A stretch of DNA of 51,960 nt from Chloroflexota bacterium (GCA_902810745.1 CADDYW010000024.1:1-51960), one strand, 5' to 3'; positions 25,369 through 34,791 are shown, numbered from the stretch's first letter. Numbers and translations: made by a program. The notes: generated by a model not told the origin, from the letters alone.

Positions 25369-27081
25369 TCAGGTGGCGGTGACGAGGATGACCGGGAGCG
25401 CCAGCGGTGCGGTCGCCGGGCGCCGCGGGGGGGCGGCAGGCAGGGAGACGCGAAACGCCTGGTGGCTGGCGTGGATCTCTGTCGCAGCCCCGGTGAACTG
25501 AACCAGCGTACCGGTCGTGGACGCCGTCGGTACCTCGATCTGGACCGGCGTGGTGGAGTCGGTCCAGATCACGCTGACGGACTGCCCCGGCCGGCGAAGC
25601 TCGACGCGCGTCACCTCGGGCGCTGGATGACTGAGCTTCACGAACTGGGTATGACTGATCCAGTCGGCGGCGGTGCGATAGGCGAAGAGCGCGGGCCGAG
25701 CAGTCAGGTTGGCACGCAGGAGCCCCCAGTACCGCCCTTCGTCGACGTCCTCGGCACGGTAGATTGCCACGGTCCGAACGTCGACTGCCCGCGCAAGCGC
25801 GTAAAGCTGCAGGACGAACGCCGCCTGCTGCTCCAGGCTGACCTCGTCTGGGCCGGTGATCAGCGCTCCGGGCGTCTGAGGGTCATCGACCGCGACGTTC
25901 GCTTCGGTGACCCAGATCGTCGCCTGGACGCGATAGGCGGCGAGGATCGATCGGGTCTGGTCTACGACACTCAGGAGGTCAGCCGGGTTTCCGTAGATGT
26001 GCCAGGCAACGCCGTCAAAGGGTGGGCTCGGGCACGGGGCCGTCGGGCAGAGCCGTTGCTCCACGGCTCGGAGGAAGCTCCCGTCATCTTCGACCATTCC
26101 GCCGATCAGAACTGGCACCTTTGGGCTCGTCTGGTGCAGGACCTGACGCCCGACCTGGACGAGCAGTGCGTAGTCCTCGGGCGTGCCGCGCCAGTAATCT
26201 CGGAAGTTAGGCTCGTTCCAGATCTCCCACGCGGTGATGCGATCCCCATATCGCTTCGATACTGTCCAGAGGAAGTATGCCCAGGGGTTCTCCGGGTTCG
26301 GCTTGCCGTCCGGGAGCAGGGCCGGCTTGTCCAGACCCTTTGGTGGTCCGGCTCCGACGCGTTCCTTGCCGTCGACTGCCCAGGCAGGTGCGCCGTCGAC
26401 GACTGCGAGGACCGAGATGTGCCAGCGCTCGGCGTTGTGGAGCAGACCATCGAGCCGATCGAACTGGAACTCGCCTGGAGATGGCTCGACTTCGTCCCAG
26501 CGTATCTCCAGCCGGTCGAGCGAGGCTCCCAGCCCGTGCAGGATGGGAGCGGTCGCGTCCTCCGCGCTCAGAGCGTTGTTGACGCCGAACAGCGGATCAT
26601 TACGCCGTCCGGCCGGGAGAATCGGAAGCTGATCGAGTACCGAGTGATATTCGAACGCGCGCAGGCGATTCCAGAACTCCTCGAGCGTGACGGTTGGCCG
26701 CGGCGAGGGCGTGGCGAGCGCAGTCGGGTCGGGCGGGGGCCGGGTCGGGGACGGCATCGGCGTCGGAACGATGGTCGGGGGTAGTGGCACTGGGCTGGGC
26801 GTCGGCTCGACGGTGGGCGCGCCGGGCGATGGGACGACAGGAGGAACCCGCGCCAGCACAATAAGCGCCGTCGGGGTCGGAAGGGGGCGCGTTCCGCCGA
26901 ATGACCATTCCGGCGCTACCCGCGTTGCCGCCGTGAGCCGCTGGACCAACGCGCGAGCAGTCGCGCCGACCGGACCGAGGATTCCTGGCGCCCAGGCTAT
27001 GACCAGAAGTCCGATGACCAGTCCCAGGGCGCCAGCCACGGCGATACGACGGAGCGACCTCCACATCATCGAGCGCATCAT
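25369..27081 (-). CDS. Secreted clan GH-A glycoside hydrolase-like protein
   Basis: A 570-residue exported protein. A membrane-anchor or signal segment (about 11-33) is followed by a long Pro/Thr/Ser linker (about 65-130), then a TIM-barrel domain. The general acid/base Glu290 is in WEIWNEPN and the probable nucleophile Glu393 is in WVTEANVA; both sit at the ends of strands, as in clan GH-A families such as GH5 and GH39. A small beta-domain follows (about 480-560). The ATG at 27081 abuts GGAGG; nearby ATGs at 27078 and 27069 are alternatives. The sugar substrate is not predictable. It may act on cell-surface or environmental polysaccharide. Confidence 0.8.
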   Translation of the reverse strand: MMRSMMWRSLRRIAVAGALGLVIGLLVIAWAPGILGPVGATARALVQRLTAATRVAPEWSFGGTRPLPTPTALIVLARVPPVVPSPGAPTVEPTPSPVPLPPTIVPTPMPSPTRPPPDPTALATPSPRPTVTLEEFWNRLRAFEYHSVLDQLPILPAGRRNDPLFGVNNALSAEDATAPILHGLGASLDRLEIRWDEVEPSPGEFQFDRLDGLLHNAERWHISVLAVVDGAPAWAVDGKERVGAGPPKGLDKPALLPDGKPNPENPWAYFLWTVSKRYGDRITAWEIWNEPNFRDYWRGTPEDYALLVQVGRQVLHQTSPKVPVLIGGMVEDDGSFLRAVEQRLCPTAPCPSPPFDGVAWHIYGNPADLLSVVDQTRSILAAYRVQATIWVTEANVAVDDPQTPGALITGPDEVSLEQQAAFVLQLYALARAVDVRTVAIYRAEDVDEGRYWGLLRANLTARPALFAYRTAADWISHTQFVKLSHPAPEVTRVELRRPGQSVSVIWTDSTTPVQIEVPTASTTGTLVQFTGAATEIHASHQAFRVSLPAAPPRRPATAPLALPVILVTAT

Positions 27082-27122
27082 CCTCCAGCGGGTCCAGCCA
27101 CGCGGAACATCGGTGAGCCATG

Positions 27123-27152
27123 ACTATAACAGCGGTCCGTGCGCCAGAGCAA
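27123..27152 (-). promoter_or_regulatory. Candidate promoter of the glycosidase gene
   Basis: On the minus strand TTGCTC (27152-27147) and TATAGT (27128-27123) are separated by 18 bp, about 42 bases before the start. It faces away from the kinase promoter in the same intergenic gap. Confidence 0.45.
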
Positions 27153-27267
27153 CACGGAATTTTGCGCAAAGGACGGGTCAGAAACTTCTCTTGACCGATG
27201 CGTGGTCCTCGCGTCGGTCATTCGATGCGTCGACGCCCCTGGACAGAGTGGCCGATGGGCGACAGCA

Positions 27268-27296
27268 TTGACCTCGCGCGGACCAGCTACTATTCT
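27268..27296 (+). promoter_or_regulatory. Promoter of the hybrid histidine kinase
   Basis: TTGACC (27268-27273) and TATTCT (27291-27296) are separated by exactly 17 bp, 44 bases before the GTG start. Good sigma-70 type match. Confidence 0.55.
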
Positions 27297-27339
27297 GACT
27301 CGCGGTCGGCGGCGACCCCCGACGTGAAGGAGGCAGGAC

Positions 27340-29547
27340 GTGGAAGCAGCCAGCCCCCGTTGGACCGATCAGATGCGCCAGGTTCAGATCACGGCCGATG
27401 AGCTGCGTGCTGAAAGTCTGAGTACCGTCGTCGTCGGTGCCGCCATCGTATCGCTCCTGTGGTTTGCCGTTCTGGGCGATCCACCACGGGCGTGGACCTG
27501 GCTGCCGCCGCTCCTGGCGCTGGGGCTGAGCGCGGCGAGCCTCGTCCTCGCTCGATATCGGACGATGGCGGGGGCAGTCCTGCTGTCGGTCACGCTCGTT
27601 GTCGGAAACTCGGTCTTGCTCTGGACCCGGCCCGACACGCCCGCCGCGTACTTCTACGTCGCCGACGTCTTCGCGATCGGCGCCGTGCTCGGGCCCATCC
27701 CCGGCATCGCCGCGGGGATCATCTGCACCGTCTTGATCGGCGGCGCGACGCTGGACCCACGTGTCGCGCTCGCCCCGACGACCGCGATGTATGCGAGCGT
27801 GCTTCTCTGGCTCGGGATTCTGCTGACGTGGGCCGCGGCGCACCCCGTCCGCGCGGCGATGGTCTGGGCGTGGGATAGCTACCTCGACGCGCTGCGTCGG
27901 TCCGAGGAGCTGCGGAACCGCCAGGGGGAGCTGAATCGTGTCCTGGCGAGCCTCAACGAGACGTGCTACCGACTCGAGGTGGCAAACCAGGAGCTCGCGC
28001 GTGCGCGCGCGGCCGCGGAGGAGGCGCGTCAGCTCAAGACCGAGTTTGCGACCAATATCAGTCACGAGCTGCGGACGCCACTTAACCTGATCATCGGGTT
28101 CAGCGAGATTCTGATGAACGCATCGGCCACCGGGGACCAGCCCTCGCTGTCGCCGTCGATGCGGGCCGATATGGACGTGATCTACCGTAACGCCCTGCAT
28201 CTCAGCAATCTCATCGACGATGTGCTCGATCTGAGCCAGGTCGACGCCGGGCGCATGGGTCTTCATAAAGAGCGGGTCTGCCTCTCCACGATCGTGACCG
28301 AGGCGGTCAGCGCGATCTCGCGCCTCTACGAGGCACGCGGCCTCACCCTGACGAACGAGGTGTCGGACGACCTGCCGACGGTGTTCGTCGACCGCACGCG
28401 CATTCGCCAGGTCCTGATCAACCTGCTGAACAACGCTGCCCGCTTCACGAGTAACGGCGGAGCCACAGTGCGGGCGCGCCAGGACGGTGCCAACCTTGTC
28501 GTCGAGGTTGCCGACACGGGCGTCGGCATCGCGCCCGAAGATCTGCCGAAGGTCTTCGAGGAGTTTCGACAGCTAGACGGCTCGATGCGACGCCCTCACG
28601 ACGGCAGCGGTCTTGGTCTGGCAATCTGCAAGCGGTTCGTCGAGCTCCACGGTGGCGCCATCTGGGCGGAGAGTGAGCGCGGTAAGGGAACGACCTTTGC
28701 CTTCACCTTGCCGCTGATTGGAAATGTCGTCAGCGCGACGCTGCGTCCGGAGTGGGAGACCTGGGTCCGGTTGCCGGTCACGCCGGAGCCACTGCGCTCG
28801 GTGGTGCTGGTGAGCACGGATGAGCAGATTCATCGCCTCTTCCAGCGCTACCTGGACGCGTATCGCATTCTCCCCGCCGCCGACGTTGACGAAGCACTTG
28901 GGATCTTCCGTCAGACACCGGTGCACGGAATCATCCTGACGACGCACCCACGAACGGATCTCTCCGAGCAGCTTGCCCGCCTCCGCTCCACGCCACGCGG
29001 CGTGCCGGTGGTGACCTGCTCGCTCCCCACCTCGGAAGGTCTCGGCGAAAGCATTGGAGTCGCCGAGTATCTGATCAAGCCCATCTCCGGCGAGCGGCTG
29101 CTGCAAACGCTTGCCAGGGTCGCGCGGAGGGCACGCGTCGTCCTGGTGGTCGATGACGATCCGGAGATGGTTCGGCTGCTCGCGCGCATGATCAGGTCCG
29201 GCTCTCGGCGCTACCAGGTCCTGCGCGCCTACGGCGGTTACAGCGCGCTCGAGCTGCTGACGGAACGGAAGCCCGACGTGGTTATTCTCGATCTCGTGAT
29301 GCCGGACCTGGACGGCTATGGTGTGCTGCGCGAGATGCGCCGGAACGAGGAGCTGCGGAACGTCCCGGTGATCGCGGTGACCGCGCGCGGCTACGAAGCC
29401 GAGACCGTCTCCGCGGGTGCGCTCTCGATCACGCGCGAGGGCGGTCTCTCGGTCGGGGAGCTGATGACCTGTCTGCGCTCGTCGCTCGATGCGATCACGC
29501 GGTCGTCGAACAGCGCTGAAGTGCTGCCCGCAGGTGCTCCGCAGTGA
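27340..29547 (+). CDS. Hybrid histidine kinase with two receiver-like domains
   Basis: A 735-residue protein. Residues about 28-165 form membrane helices; a coiled linker leads to HisKA with His242 (NISHELRTPLNLIIGFSE) and a complete HATPase domain (NLLNNAARF, DTGVGIAP, GSGLGLAICKR). Two receiver-like domains follow. The first (about 485-600) lacks the acceptor Asp but keeps YLIKPIS. The second (about 605-720) has VVDDDPE and Asp651 in VILDLVMPD but lacks the usual Lys-Pro. It starts at a GTG preceded by AAGGAGG. The last 53 bases overlap the convergent response-regulator gene, which is its likely partner. Confidence 0.9.
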   Translation: MEAASPRWTDQMRQVQITADELRAESLSTVVVGAAIVSLLWFAVLGDPPRAWTWLPPLLALGLSAASLVLARYRTMAGAVLLSVTLVVGNSVLLWTRPDTPAAYFYVADVFAIGAVLGPIPGIAAGIICTVLIGGATLDPRVALAPTTAMYASVLLWLGILLTWAAAHPVRAAMVWAWDSYLDALRRSEELRNRQGELNRVLASLNETCYRLEVANQELARARAAAEEARQLKTEFATNISHELRTPLNLIIGFSEILMNASATGDQPSLSPSMRADMDVIYRNALHLSNLIDDVLDLSQVDAGRMGLHKERVCLSTIVTEAVSAISRLYEARGLTLTNEVSDDLPTVFVDRTRIRQVLINLLNNAARFTSNGGATVRARQDGANLVVEVADTGVGIAPEDLPKVFEEFRQLDGSMRRPHDGSGLGLAICKRFVELHGGAIWAESERGKGTTFAFTLPLIGNVVSATLRPEWETWVRLPVTPEPLRSVVLVSTDEQIHRLFQRYLDAYRILPAADVDEALGIFRQTPVHGIILTTHPRTDLSEQLARLRSTPRGVPVVTCSLPTSEGLGESIGVAEYLIKPISGERLLQTLARVARRARVVLVVDDDPEMVRLLARMIRSGSRRYQVLRAYGGYSALELLTERKPDVVILDLVMPDLDGYGVLREMRRNEELRNVPVIAVTARGYEAETVSAGALSITREGGLSVGELMTCLRSSLDAITRSSNSAEVLPAGAPQ

Positions 29548-30730
29548 CCGGCTTGGCCAGGAACTCAGCGGCTCCGAGCGAGAGCGCAAGCTCCCGCTCG
29601 CGCAGCACCGAGCAGACGACGACCGGGATGTGGGCCGTGGACGGATCGTGCTTCAGCATCTGGAGGACCTCCCAGCCATCCTGGGATGGCATCATCACGT
29701 CGAGCGTAATGATGTCGGGGCGGATCTGGCTTGCCAGCCGCAGCGCCTGCTCGCCGGTCGTCGCCGGATACACGTCGTAGAGCGAGTCGAGGTAACGGCG
29801 GAAGAGGCTCAGCACGTCGGCGTTGTCGTCGACGACCAGGATGACCGGTGTCTCGGCGGTTGCGAGCGTAAGCTGCACCACGAAGCTGCCCTTCTGCTGC
29901 GATACCGACAGCGCTACTCCCTGCAAATCGGCCAGGCGGCGGCTGACGGCGAGCCGCGCGTCTTCCTGGGCGCCGTCGATCGCCTGAGCGCCTTCTGCGC
30001 TGGGCCGGGACCGAGCGATGACGTCGAGGCGCACCCGGCGCGAATCCGCGACGGCGTGCAGCGACACCTCGCCACCACAACCGTGATCGATCGCGTCGAG
30101 GAGCGTTTCGAGGAGGATCTGACGGAGCGCGGCGCGCTCGACCGCGACCGGCGGGAGCTCGGACGAGACCGCCACCACGAGCTTCACGTGCTTGCGCGCG
30201 GCGAGCGCGGACAGCGTCGCGGCAACGCTGTCCACGACCTGGGACAAGAGCGTCCCTACCGTCGGCGGGGAGGACCCCAGCTTTCCCAGCTCGGCTTCGA
30301 GGAGCGCTCCGTTCGGCTCGGTCGATTGGCCAGGAGCGTCAGGGGGCGACGGACCCGGCTGGCCGTGGACACGCTGCTCCCACAGGATCGAACAGATCGC
30401 GGCGATGGCCTCGTGGTGGTCGCGGCGGCACTGCCGGGGGCTGATTCCCAGCTCGGACGCGACCTGAGCGATCGTCAGCATCTCGGCGTAGCGCAGTGAG
30501 AGATAGCGATAGATACGCCAGGACGGAGAATGCGGCGGCGCGCCAGGGGGCGGCTTGAGCGCGTCAATCGCCTCGCGCAGGATGCGATGCAACGCCCGCT
30601 GCGGTGGCTCGGCGCTGCCCGGCGGAACGAGGACTGTCGCGAGCGGATGCACGAGCAGATAGGCCGGATCGTAGAGGTGATCGAGCGCATCCTGAACGTC
30701 GCGCTCGAACGTATCCCGGTCAACCGTCAT
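29495..30730 (-). CDS. Response regulator with N-terminal HTH and GHKL-like domains
   Basis: A 411-residue protein with an inverted architecture. The N-terminal part has LYDPAYLLVHPLA and a helix-turn-helix-like stretch (TIAQVASELGISPRQCRRDH, about 85-105). The middle (about 160-285) resembles a GHKL ATPase fold (RQILLETLLDAIDHG) without clear nucleotide boxes. The C-terminus is a complete receiver domain with VVDDNAD, the acceptor Asp in ITLDVMMP and FLAKPVT. The receiver being last is the reverse of ordinary regulators. I chose the ATG at 30730 over one at 30751 because GGAG lies before it. It is convergent with the hybrid kinase. Confidence 0.82.
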   Translation of the reverse strand: MTVDRDTFERDVQDALDHLYDPAYLLVHPLATVLVPPGSAEPPQRALHRILREAIDALKPPPGAPPHSPSWRIYRYLSLRYAEMLTIAQVASELGISPRQCRRDHHEAIAAICSILWEQRVHGQPGPSPPDAPGQSTEPNGALLEAELGKLGSSPPTVGTLLSQVVDSVAATLSALAARKHVKLVVAVSSELPPVAVERAALRQILLETLLDAIDHGCGGEVSLHAVADSRRVRLDVIARSRPSAEGAQAIDGAQEDARLAVSRRLADLQGVALSVSQQKGSFVVQLTLATAETPVILVVDDNADVLSLFRRYLDSLYDVYPATTGEQALRLASQIRPDIITLDVMMPSQDGWEVLQMLKHDPSTAHIPVVVCSVLRERELALSLGAAEFLAKPVTAEHLRAALQRCSTTA

Positions 30731-30759
30731 GCGCTGCTCCGGCTTCGGCAAGCGGCTCG

Positions 30760-30765
30760 ATTATA
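30760..30765 (-). promoter_or_regulatory. Candidate -10 box of the response regulator
   Basis: A perfect TATAAT on the minus strand, 30 bases before the ATG. The -35 position 17 bp upstream (TCACCG) is weak. Confidence 0.4.
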
Positions 30766-30901
30766 CACCATCGCACCGGCGGCGGTGAGTGCTCTCGCGC
30801 CCCTTTTTGTCAGACCGATGACCGCATGATGGCCGCTACCGCGTTGCGGTCGAGATCAGGAGCGCCTAGTATACACTGTCGTAGACATATTCGGGACGTG
30901 A

Positions 30902-30931
30902 TTGACCTGGTATTCTGCGCAGTGATATATT
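30902..30931 (+). promoter_or_regulatory. Candidate promoter of the sugar ABC operon
   Basis: TTGACC (30902-30907) and TATATT (30926-30931) are separated by 18 bp, about 98 bases before the solute-binding protein gene. The stretch 30866-30931 is unusually AT-rich for this genome. Confidence 0.45.
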
Positions 30932-31028
30932 GGGCACGAAACGATAGGCACTCTGGCATCCGGGGTGCGCTGGGAAGAGGACATGAGGCGATAGATTCTT
31001 CAGATGACGCGCGAGAGGAGAGTTGGCG

Positions 31029-32555
31029 ATGACATCTCTGATGATCCGGCGACGTGAGGTTCTCAAGCTCTTCGGTTCGGCGACCGCGGCCTCGCTTCTG
31101 ATGGCCGCGTGTGGCGGCGGCCAGGCGCCCACGGCGACAACGGCGCCCAGCGGTGGGCAACCGTCCGCCACCCAGGCTCCGCAGCAGGCTGCTGGCGGAG
31201 CGGCCCCGGCCCAGCCCACGGCAGCTCCCACCTCCGCCCCGGCGAATGCCGCGGCTCCCGCTGGCGGGCCGACGCCGACCCCGAACCCGCTCGCGTCGGT
31301 CCCGATCAAGCCCGGCAAACCCGTCATCGAGTGGTGGTTTGGCTGGGGTGGCATGACCGCGCTGCACGCGCTCGGCGACGTGGCCAAGTCGTTCAACGAG
31401 TCCCACGACGATTTCCAGGTCAAGCCGCTTCAGGTCTCCAGCATTACCCAGAAGCTCCTCGCCGCGATCGCCGGTGGTACCGCTCCGGCGGTCGAGACCG
31501 GCAACATCAACTTCGCCGAGTTCTGGGTGAAGGGCGCCGCGCAGCCGCTCGACGACTACATCAAGTCGAGCAAGACCATCAACATCGACGACTTCTTCGA
31601 AGCCAATCTGAAGGCCGGGCAGTGGAAGGGCAAGACCTACGGGGTTCCTGCCGTCGAGTGCTTCCTGCGCTGGGCCCTCTGCTTCAACCAGGCGTTCCTC
31701 GACAAGGCTGGGATCAAGGCATCCGAGCTTCCCAGCGATTTCGACACGCTGTACAAATTCGCCAAGGATACCTCGGTCGTCGAGTCGAGCGGAGCGATCA
31801 AGATGCTCGGCTTCGACCCGCTCGACGCGATGGGTGGATCGTTCGGCGATGGCGACCCGTTCTACTGGCCGGCTGCCTATAACTTCAAGTACTTCGACGA
31901 GGGCAAGAACCAGTACAACTTCAACAACGACCAGATGGTCGAAGCCTTCGCGATGATCCAGAAGTTCTACGACATCGTCGGCGCGGACAAGATCGCCGGG
32001 TTTATCAAGAGCTACGGCACCTGGACCGAGAGTCCGACGGCGATGTTCCCGGCGGGCGTGGAAGGAGCCAACATCAACGGGTACTGGGCTCCGGGCGAGC
32101 TGGCGAAGTCGTCGCCGAACAACAAATTCGTCTACGGCTGGGTCCCAACCGCGCAGAAGGGCACCCGGCTCCAGAGCACCGGCGGCCACTATGGCATGCT
32201 CCCGAAGGGTGGGCCCAATCCGGATCTCGGCTTCAAGTTCATCGAGTTCCTTACCACCGATCAGGCCCTGGACGTGATCTTCAACGGCACCGGCTGGCTC
32301 GGCGCGCGCAAGTCGTACCTGAAGAAGGTCGACGTCAGCAAGTACCCCGGCCTCGACTTCTTCATAAAGAGTGCCGACGAGGCCTCGGTCATGTGGCAGG
32401 TCATCGTCGATCCCGTTCAGGCCTTCGTCTCGGATCAGTGGAGCAAGATCCAGGAATCGGTGAACTTCCACAAGACGACGCCGAAGGAGGCAGCCGATCA
32501 GCTTCAGAAGGCTGCCGAGACCGAGATGAAGAATCAGTTCCCGAACGGGGTGTAG
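31029..32555 (+). CDS. ABC transporter sugar-binding lipoprotein
   Basis: A 508-residue family 1 extracellular solute-binding protein that captures a sugar or oligosaccharide and delivers it to the permeases encoded downstream. The start IRRREVLKLFGSATAAS is a twin-arginine signal and LLMAACGGG is the lipobox. A Pro/Ala/Thr linker (about 30-85) ties the mature domain to the lipid. Typical blocks such as EWWFGWGG near the start and WSKIQESVNF near the end are present. GAGGAGAG lies before the ATG at 31029; a TTG six bases upstream is less likely. A strong hairpin separates it from the permease genes. Confidence 0.9.
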   Translation: MTSLMIRRREVLKLFGSATAASLLMAACGGGQAPTATTAPSGGQPSATQAPQQAAGGAAPAQPTAAPTSAPANAAAPAGGPTPTPNPLASVPIKPGKPVIEWWFGWGGMTALHALGDVAKSFNESHDDFQVKPLQVSSITQKLLAAIAGGTAPAVETGNINFAEFWVKGAAQPLDDYIKSSKTINIDDFFEANLKAGQWKGKTYGVPAVECFLRWALCFNQAFLDKAGIKASELPSDFDTLYKFAKDTSVVESSGAIKMLGFDPLDAMGGSFGDGDPFYWPAAYNFKYFDEGKNQYNFNNDQMVEAFAMIQKFYDIVGADKIAGFIKSYGTWTESPTAMFPAGVEGANINGYWAPGELAKSSPNNKFVYGWVPTAQKGTRLQSTGGHYGMLPKGGPNPDLGFKFIEFLTTDQALDVIFNGTGWLGARKSYLKKVDVSKYPGLDFFIKSADEASVMWQVIVDPVQAFVSDQWSKIQESVNFHKTTPKEAADQLQKAAETEMKNQFPNGV

Positions 32556-32651
32556 GCACGGGAGATCCGGTGGCGCGCTCGGCGACGGAACGTGGCGAAC
32601 TGCTGACCTCGTCTCCAGCCCCGTGCTGCGGGAGCTAGAGTGCTCGGGCTC

Positions 32652-32693
32652 GCGCCGGGCGGTCCCTGGCCGTCAGCAGGGACCGCCCGGCGC
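32652..32693 (+). terminator. Strong 17-bp hairpin between binding-protein and permease genes
   Basis: A perfect 17-bp inverted repeat (32652-32668 with 32677-32693; GCGCCGGGCGGTCCCTG on the left) encloses an 8-base loop. No T run follows, so it is more likely a 3' end stabiliser or partial terminator than a full intrinsic terminator. Such hairpins behind binding-protein genes commonly keep that mRNA more abundant than the permease part. Confidence 0.65.
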
Positions 32694-32842
32694 CGGGACA
32701 GGCTCCCGGTCTGCCCCTGATCGGTCCGAAGCGTTCCGCGAGCTGCTCGAGCGTATTCGATTCCGCCGTGACGGGCTGTCGCGGCTCCGGAGCCCGATCA
32801 CCGCCCGAGGCGCCCTGGACCCGACCCGAAGGAGGAATGGCC

Positions 32843-33769
32843 GTGGCTGTCGACACCGTCCCCTCGCCGGCAACACGACGCTTGCGCCTGAGCATGGGCA
32901 TGCGCAATCAGCTATACGGGCTGCTCTTCGTGTCGCCGTGGCTGATCGGGCTGCTGGTCTTCACCGCGTATCCGATTCTCGCGTCCTTCTACTACAGCTT
33001 CACGCTCTACGACGTGATCAACGCGCCGCAGTGGATCGGCTTGAAGAACTACGTCTTCATGCTCACTCAGGACCCGCAGTTTCCCGTCGTCATCTACAAC
33101 ACGGTCTACATGACCGTGATCGGGCTTCCCCTTGCGATTCTCGTCTCGTTCTTGCTGGCCGCGCTGCTGAATAATCCAATCGCGGCGCGACCGGTGTTCC
33201 GAACGATCTTCTTCCTGCCCTCGATCTTCCCCGTCGTCGCCATCGCGATGGTCTGGCTCTGGCTCTATAACCCGAACTATGGACTGATCAACTCGACCCT
33301 GGCAGCCTGGGGAGCGCAGGTCATCCCCTGGCTATCCTCGCCCTCGCTGGCGAAGCTGTCGCTGATCCTCATCTACGTCTGGGGCCAGGGAACGACGATC
33401 GTGATCTTTCTGGCCGCGTTGCAGGACGTTCCGCGCGAGCTGTACGACGCGGCGAAGGTCGACGGGGCGAACGCCTTTTACCGCTTCGTCAGCGTGACCG
33501 TTCCGCTGTGCACGCCGTCGATCCTCTTCGTCCTGATCACCGGGATCATCGGCTGGCTGCAGTACTTCACGCTCCCGTACATCATGACCCAGGGCGGGCC
33601 GATGCAGAGCACCAACGTCATCGGGTACTACCTGTACCAGAATGCCTTCCAGTTCTTCAAGATGGGTTACGCGTCGGCACTGTCGTGGGCGCTGTTCATG
33701 ATCATCGTTCTGTTCACCTTCATCGCGTTCCGATCGTCGGCGCGATGGGTCTACTACGCTGGTGGCTGA
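32843..33769 (+). CDS. Sugar ABC transporter permease (MalF/UgpA type)
   Basis: A 308-residue inner-membrane permease with six helices. It has the family loop for the ATPase coupling helix, EAA-like LYDAAKVDGANAFYRFVSVT. The first helix begins LYGLLFVSPWLIGLLVF, usual for MalF/UgpA/LacF. GGAGG at 32831-32835 is too close to an ATG at 32837 but properly placed for the GTG at 32843, which I therefore prefer. It overlaps no gene; the next permease starts 13 bases after its stop. Confidence 0.9.
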   Translation: MAVDTVPSPATRRLRLSMGMRNQLYGLLFVSPWLIGLLVFTAYPILASFYYSFTLYDVINAPQWIGLKNYVFMLTQDPQFPVVIYNTVYMTVIGLPLAILVSFLLAALLNNPIAARPVFRTIFFLPSIFPVVAIAMVWLWLYNPNYGLINSTLAAWGAQVIPWLSSPSLAKLSLILIYVWGQGTTIVIFLAALQDVPRELYDAAKVDGANAFYRFVSVTVPLCTPSILFVLITGIIGWLQYFTLPYIMTQGGPMQSTNVIGYYLYQNAFQFFKMGYASALSWALFMIIVLFTFIAFRSSARWVYYAGG

Positions 33770-33782
33770 GAGGACGAGCGAG

Positions 33783-34673
33783 ATGGCCGAGGTGACGACT
33801 GCAATTCGTCCGGCATCCACCGAACGGGCCAGGACCGTTCGGACCAGCGCGATTGTCTGGAAGGTCGTGCTGTACGCGGTGCTGATCATTCTGAGCTTCA
33901 GCTTCCTGCTGCCGCTCCTCTGGATGCTTTCGACCTCGCTGAAGGATACCGAGCAGACCTACCACGTCCCGCCGATCTGGATCCCGTGGCCGCTGCGCTT
34001 CCAGAACTACCCCGAGGCGATGGTCGCGCAGCCGTTTGGCCTGTTCTTCCTGAATACCATCAAGTACGCGGTCCTCTCCGGCATCGGGGCGGTTCTCTCC
34101 TCGTCGGTGGTGGCCTACGGGTTCTCGCGCATCCGGTGGCGGGGACGCGACGTTCTGTTCTTCGTCTGTCTGTGCACGATGATGATCCCGTTCGAGGTCC
34201 GGATGATCCCGCTGTACCTGATCTTCCGCAACCTCCACTGGCTGAACAGCTACAAGCCACTGATTATCCCGGCATTCTTCGGCAGCGCCTACTTCATCTT
34301 TCTGCTTCGCCAGTTCTTCATGAGCATCCCGCTCGAGCTCTCCGAGGCGGCTCGGATCGACGGGGCTGGCGAGCTGAGCATCTTCTGGCGAATCATCCTG
34401 CCCCTGGCGCGGCCGGCCATCGCGGTCGTCGGCCTCTTCCAGTGCATCGACGCCTGGAACGATTTTCTCGGCCCACTGATCTACCTCAATCAGCCGGAGC
34501 AGTTTCCGGTGTCGCTGGGACTGCAGCGGTTTCTCGGGCAGTTCGTCGAGAAGCTCGCCTGGCCATACCTCATGGCCGCGAGTACGGTGGTGATTCTACC
34601 GGTCGTCGTCGTGTTCTTCTTCGCCCAGCGCACGTTCATCGAGGGGATCGCGATCAGCGGCATCAAGGGATAG
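33783..34673 (+). CDS. Sugar ABC transporter permease (MalG/UgpE type)
   Basis: A 296-residue partner permease with the EAA loop LSEAARIDGAGELSIFWRIILP and the C-terminal FIEGIAISGIKG that is almost universal in the MalG/UgpE group. A cytoplasmic start of about 30 residues precedes the first helix. The ATG at 33783 follows GAGAGGA. There is no ATPase gene in this operon, so the importer must borrow a shared MsmK/UgpC-like ATPase encoded elsewhere. This is common for such sugar systems. Confidence 0.9.
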   Translation: MAEVTTAIRPASTERARTVRTSAIVWKVVLYAVLIILSFSFLLPLLWMLSTSLKDTEQTYHVPPIWIPWPLRFQNYPEAMVAQPFGLFFLNTIKYAVLSGIGAVLSSSVVAYGFSRIRWRGRDVLFFVCLCTMMIPFEVRMIPLYLIFRNLHWLNSYKPLIIPAFFGSAYFIFLLRQFFMSIPLELSEAARIDGAGELSIFWRIILPLARPAIAVVGLFQCIDAWNDFLGPLIYLNQPEQFPVSLGLQRFLGQFVEKLAWPYLMAASTVVILPVVVVFFFAQRTFIEGIAISGIKG

Positions 34674-34791
34674 GATAGACGTGTCTCTCCGACCGGCGGC
34701 CATGCTGGCCGACCCGACCGCCGCGAAACCGTGCCCGGCGAGCACGAGGCCGCGGGATCGCGGGCAGGTTGGGGAAGGAGCGATCGGGCAG

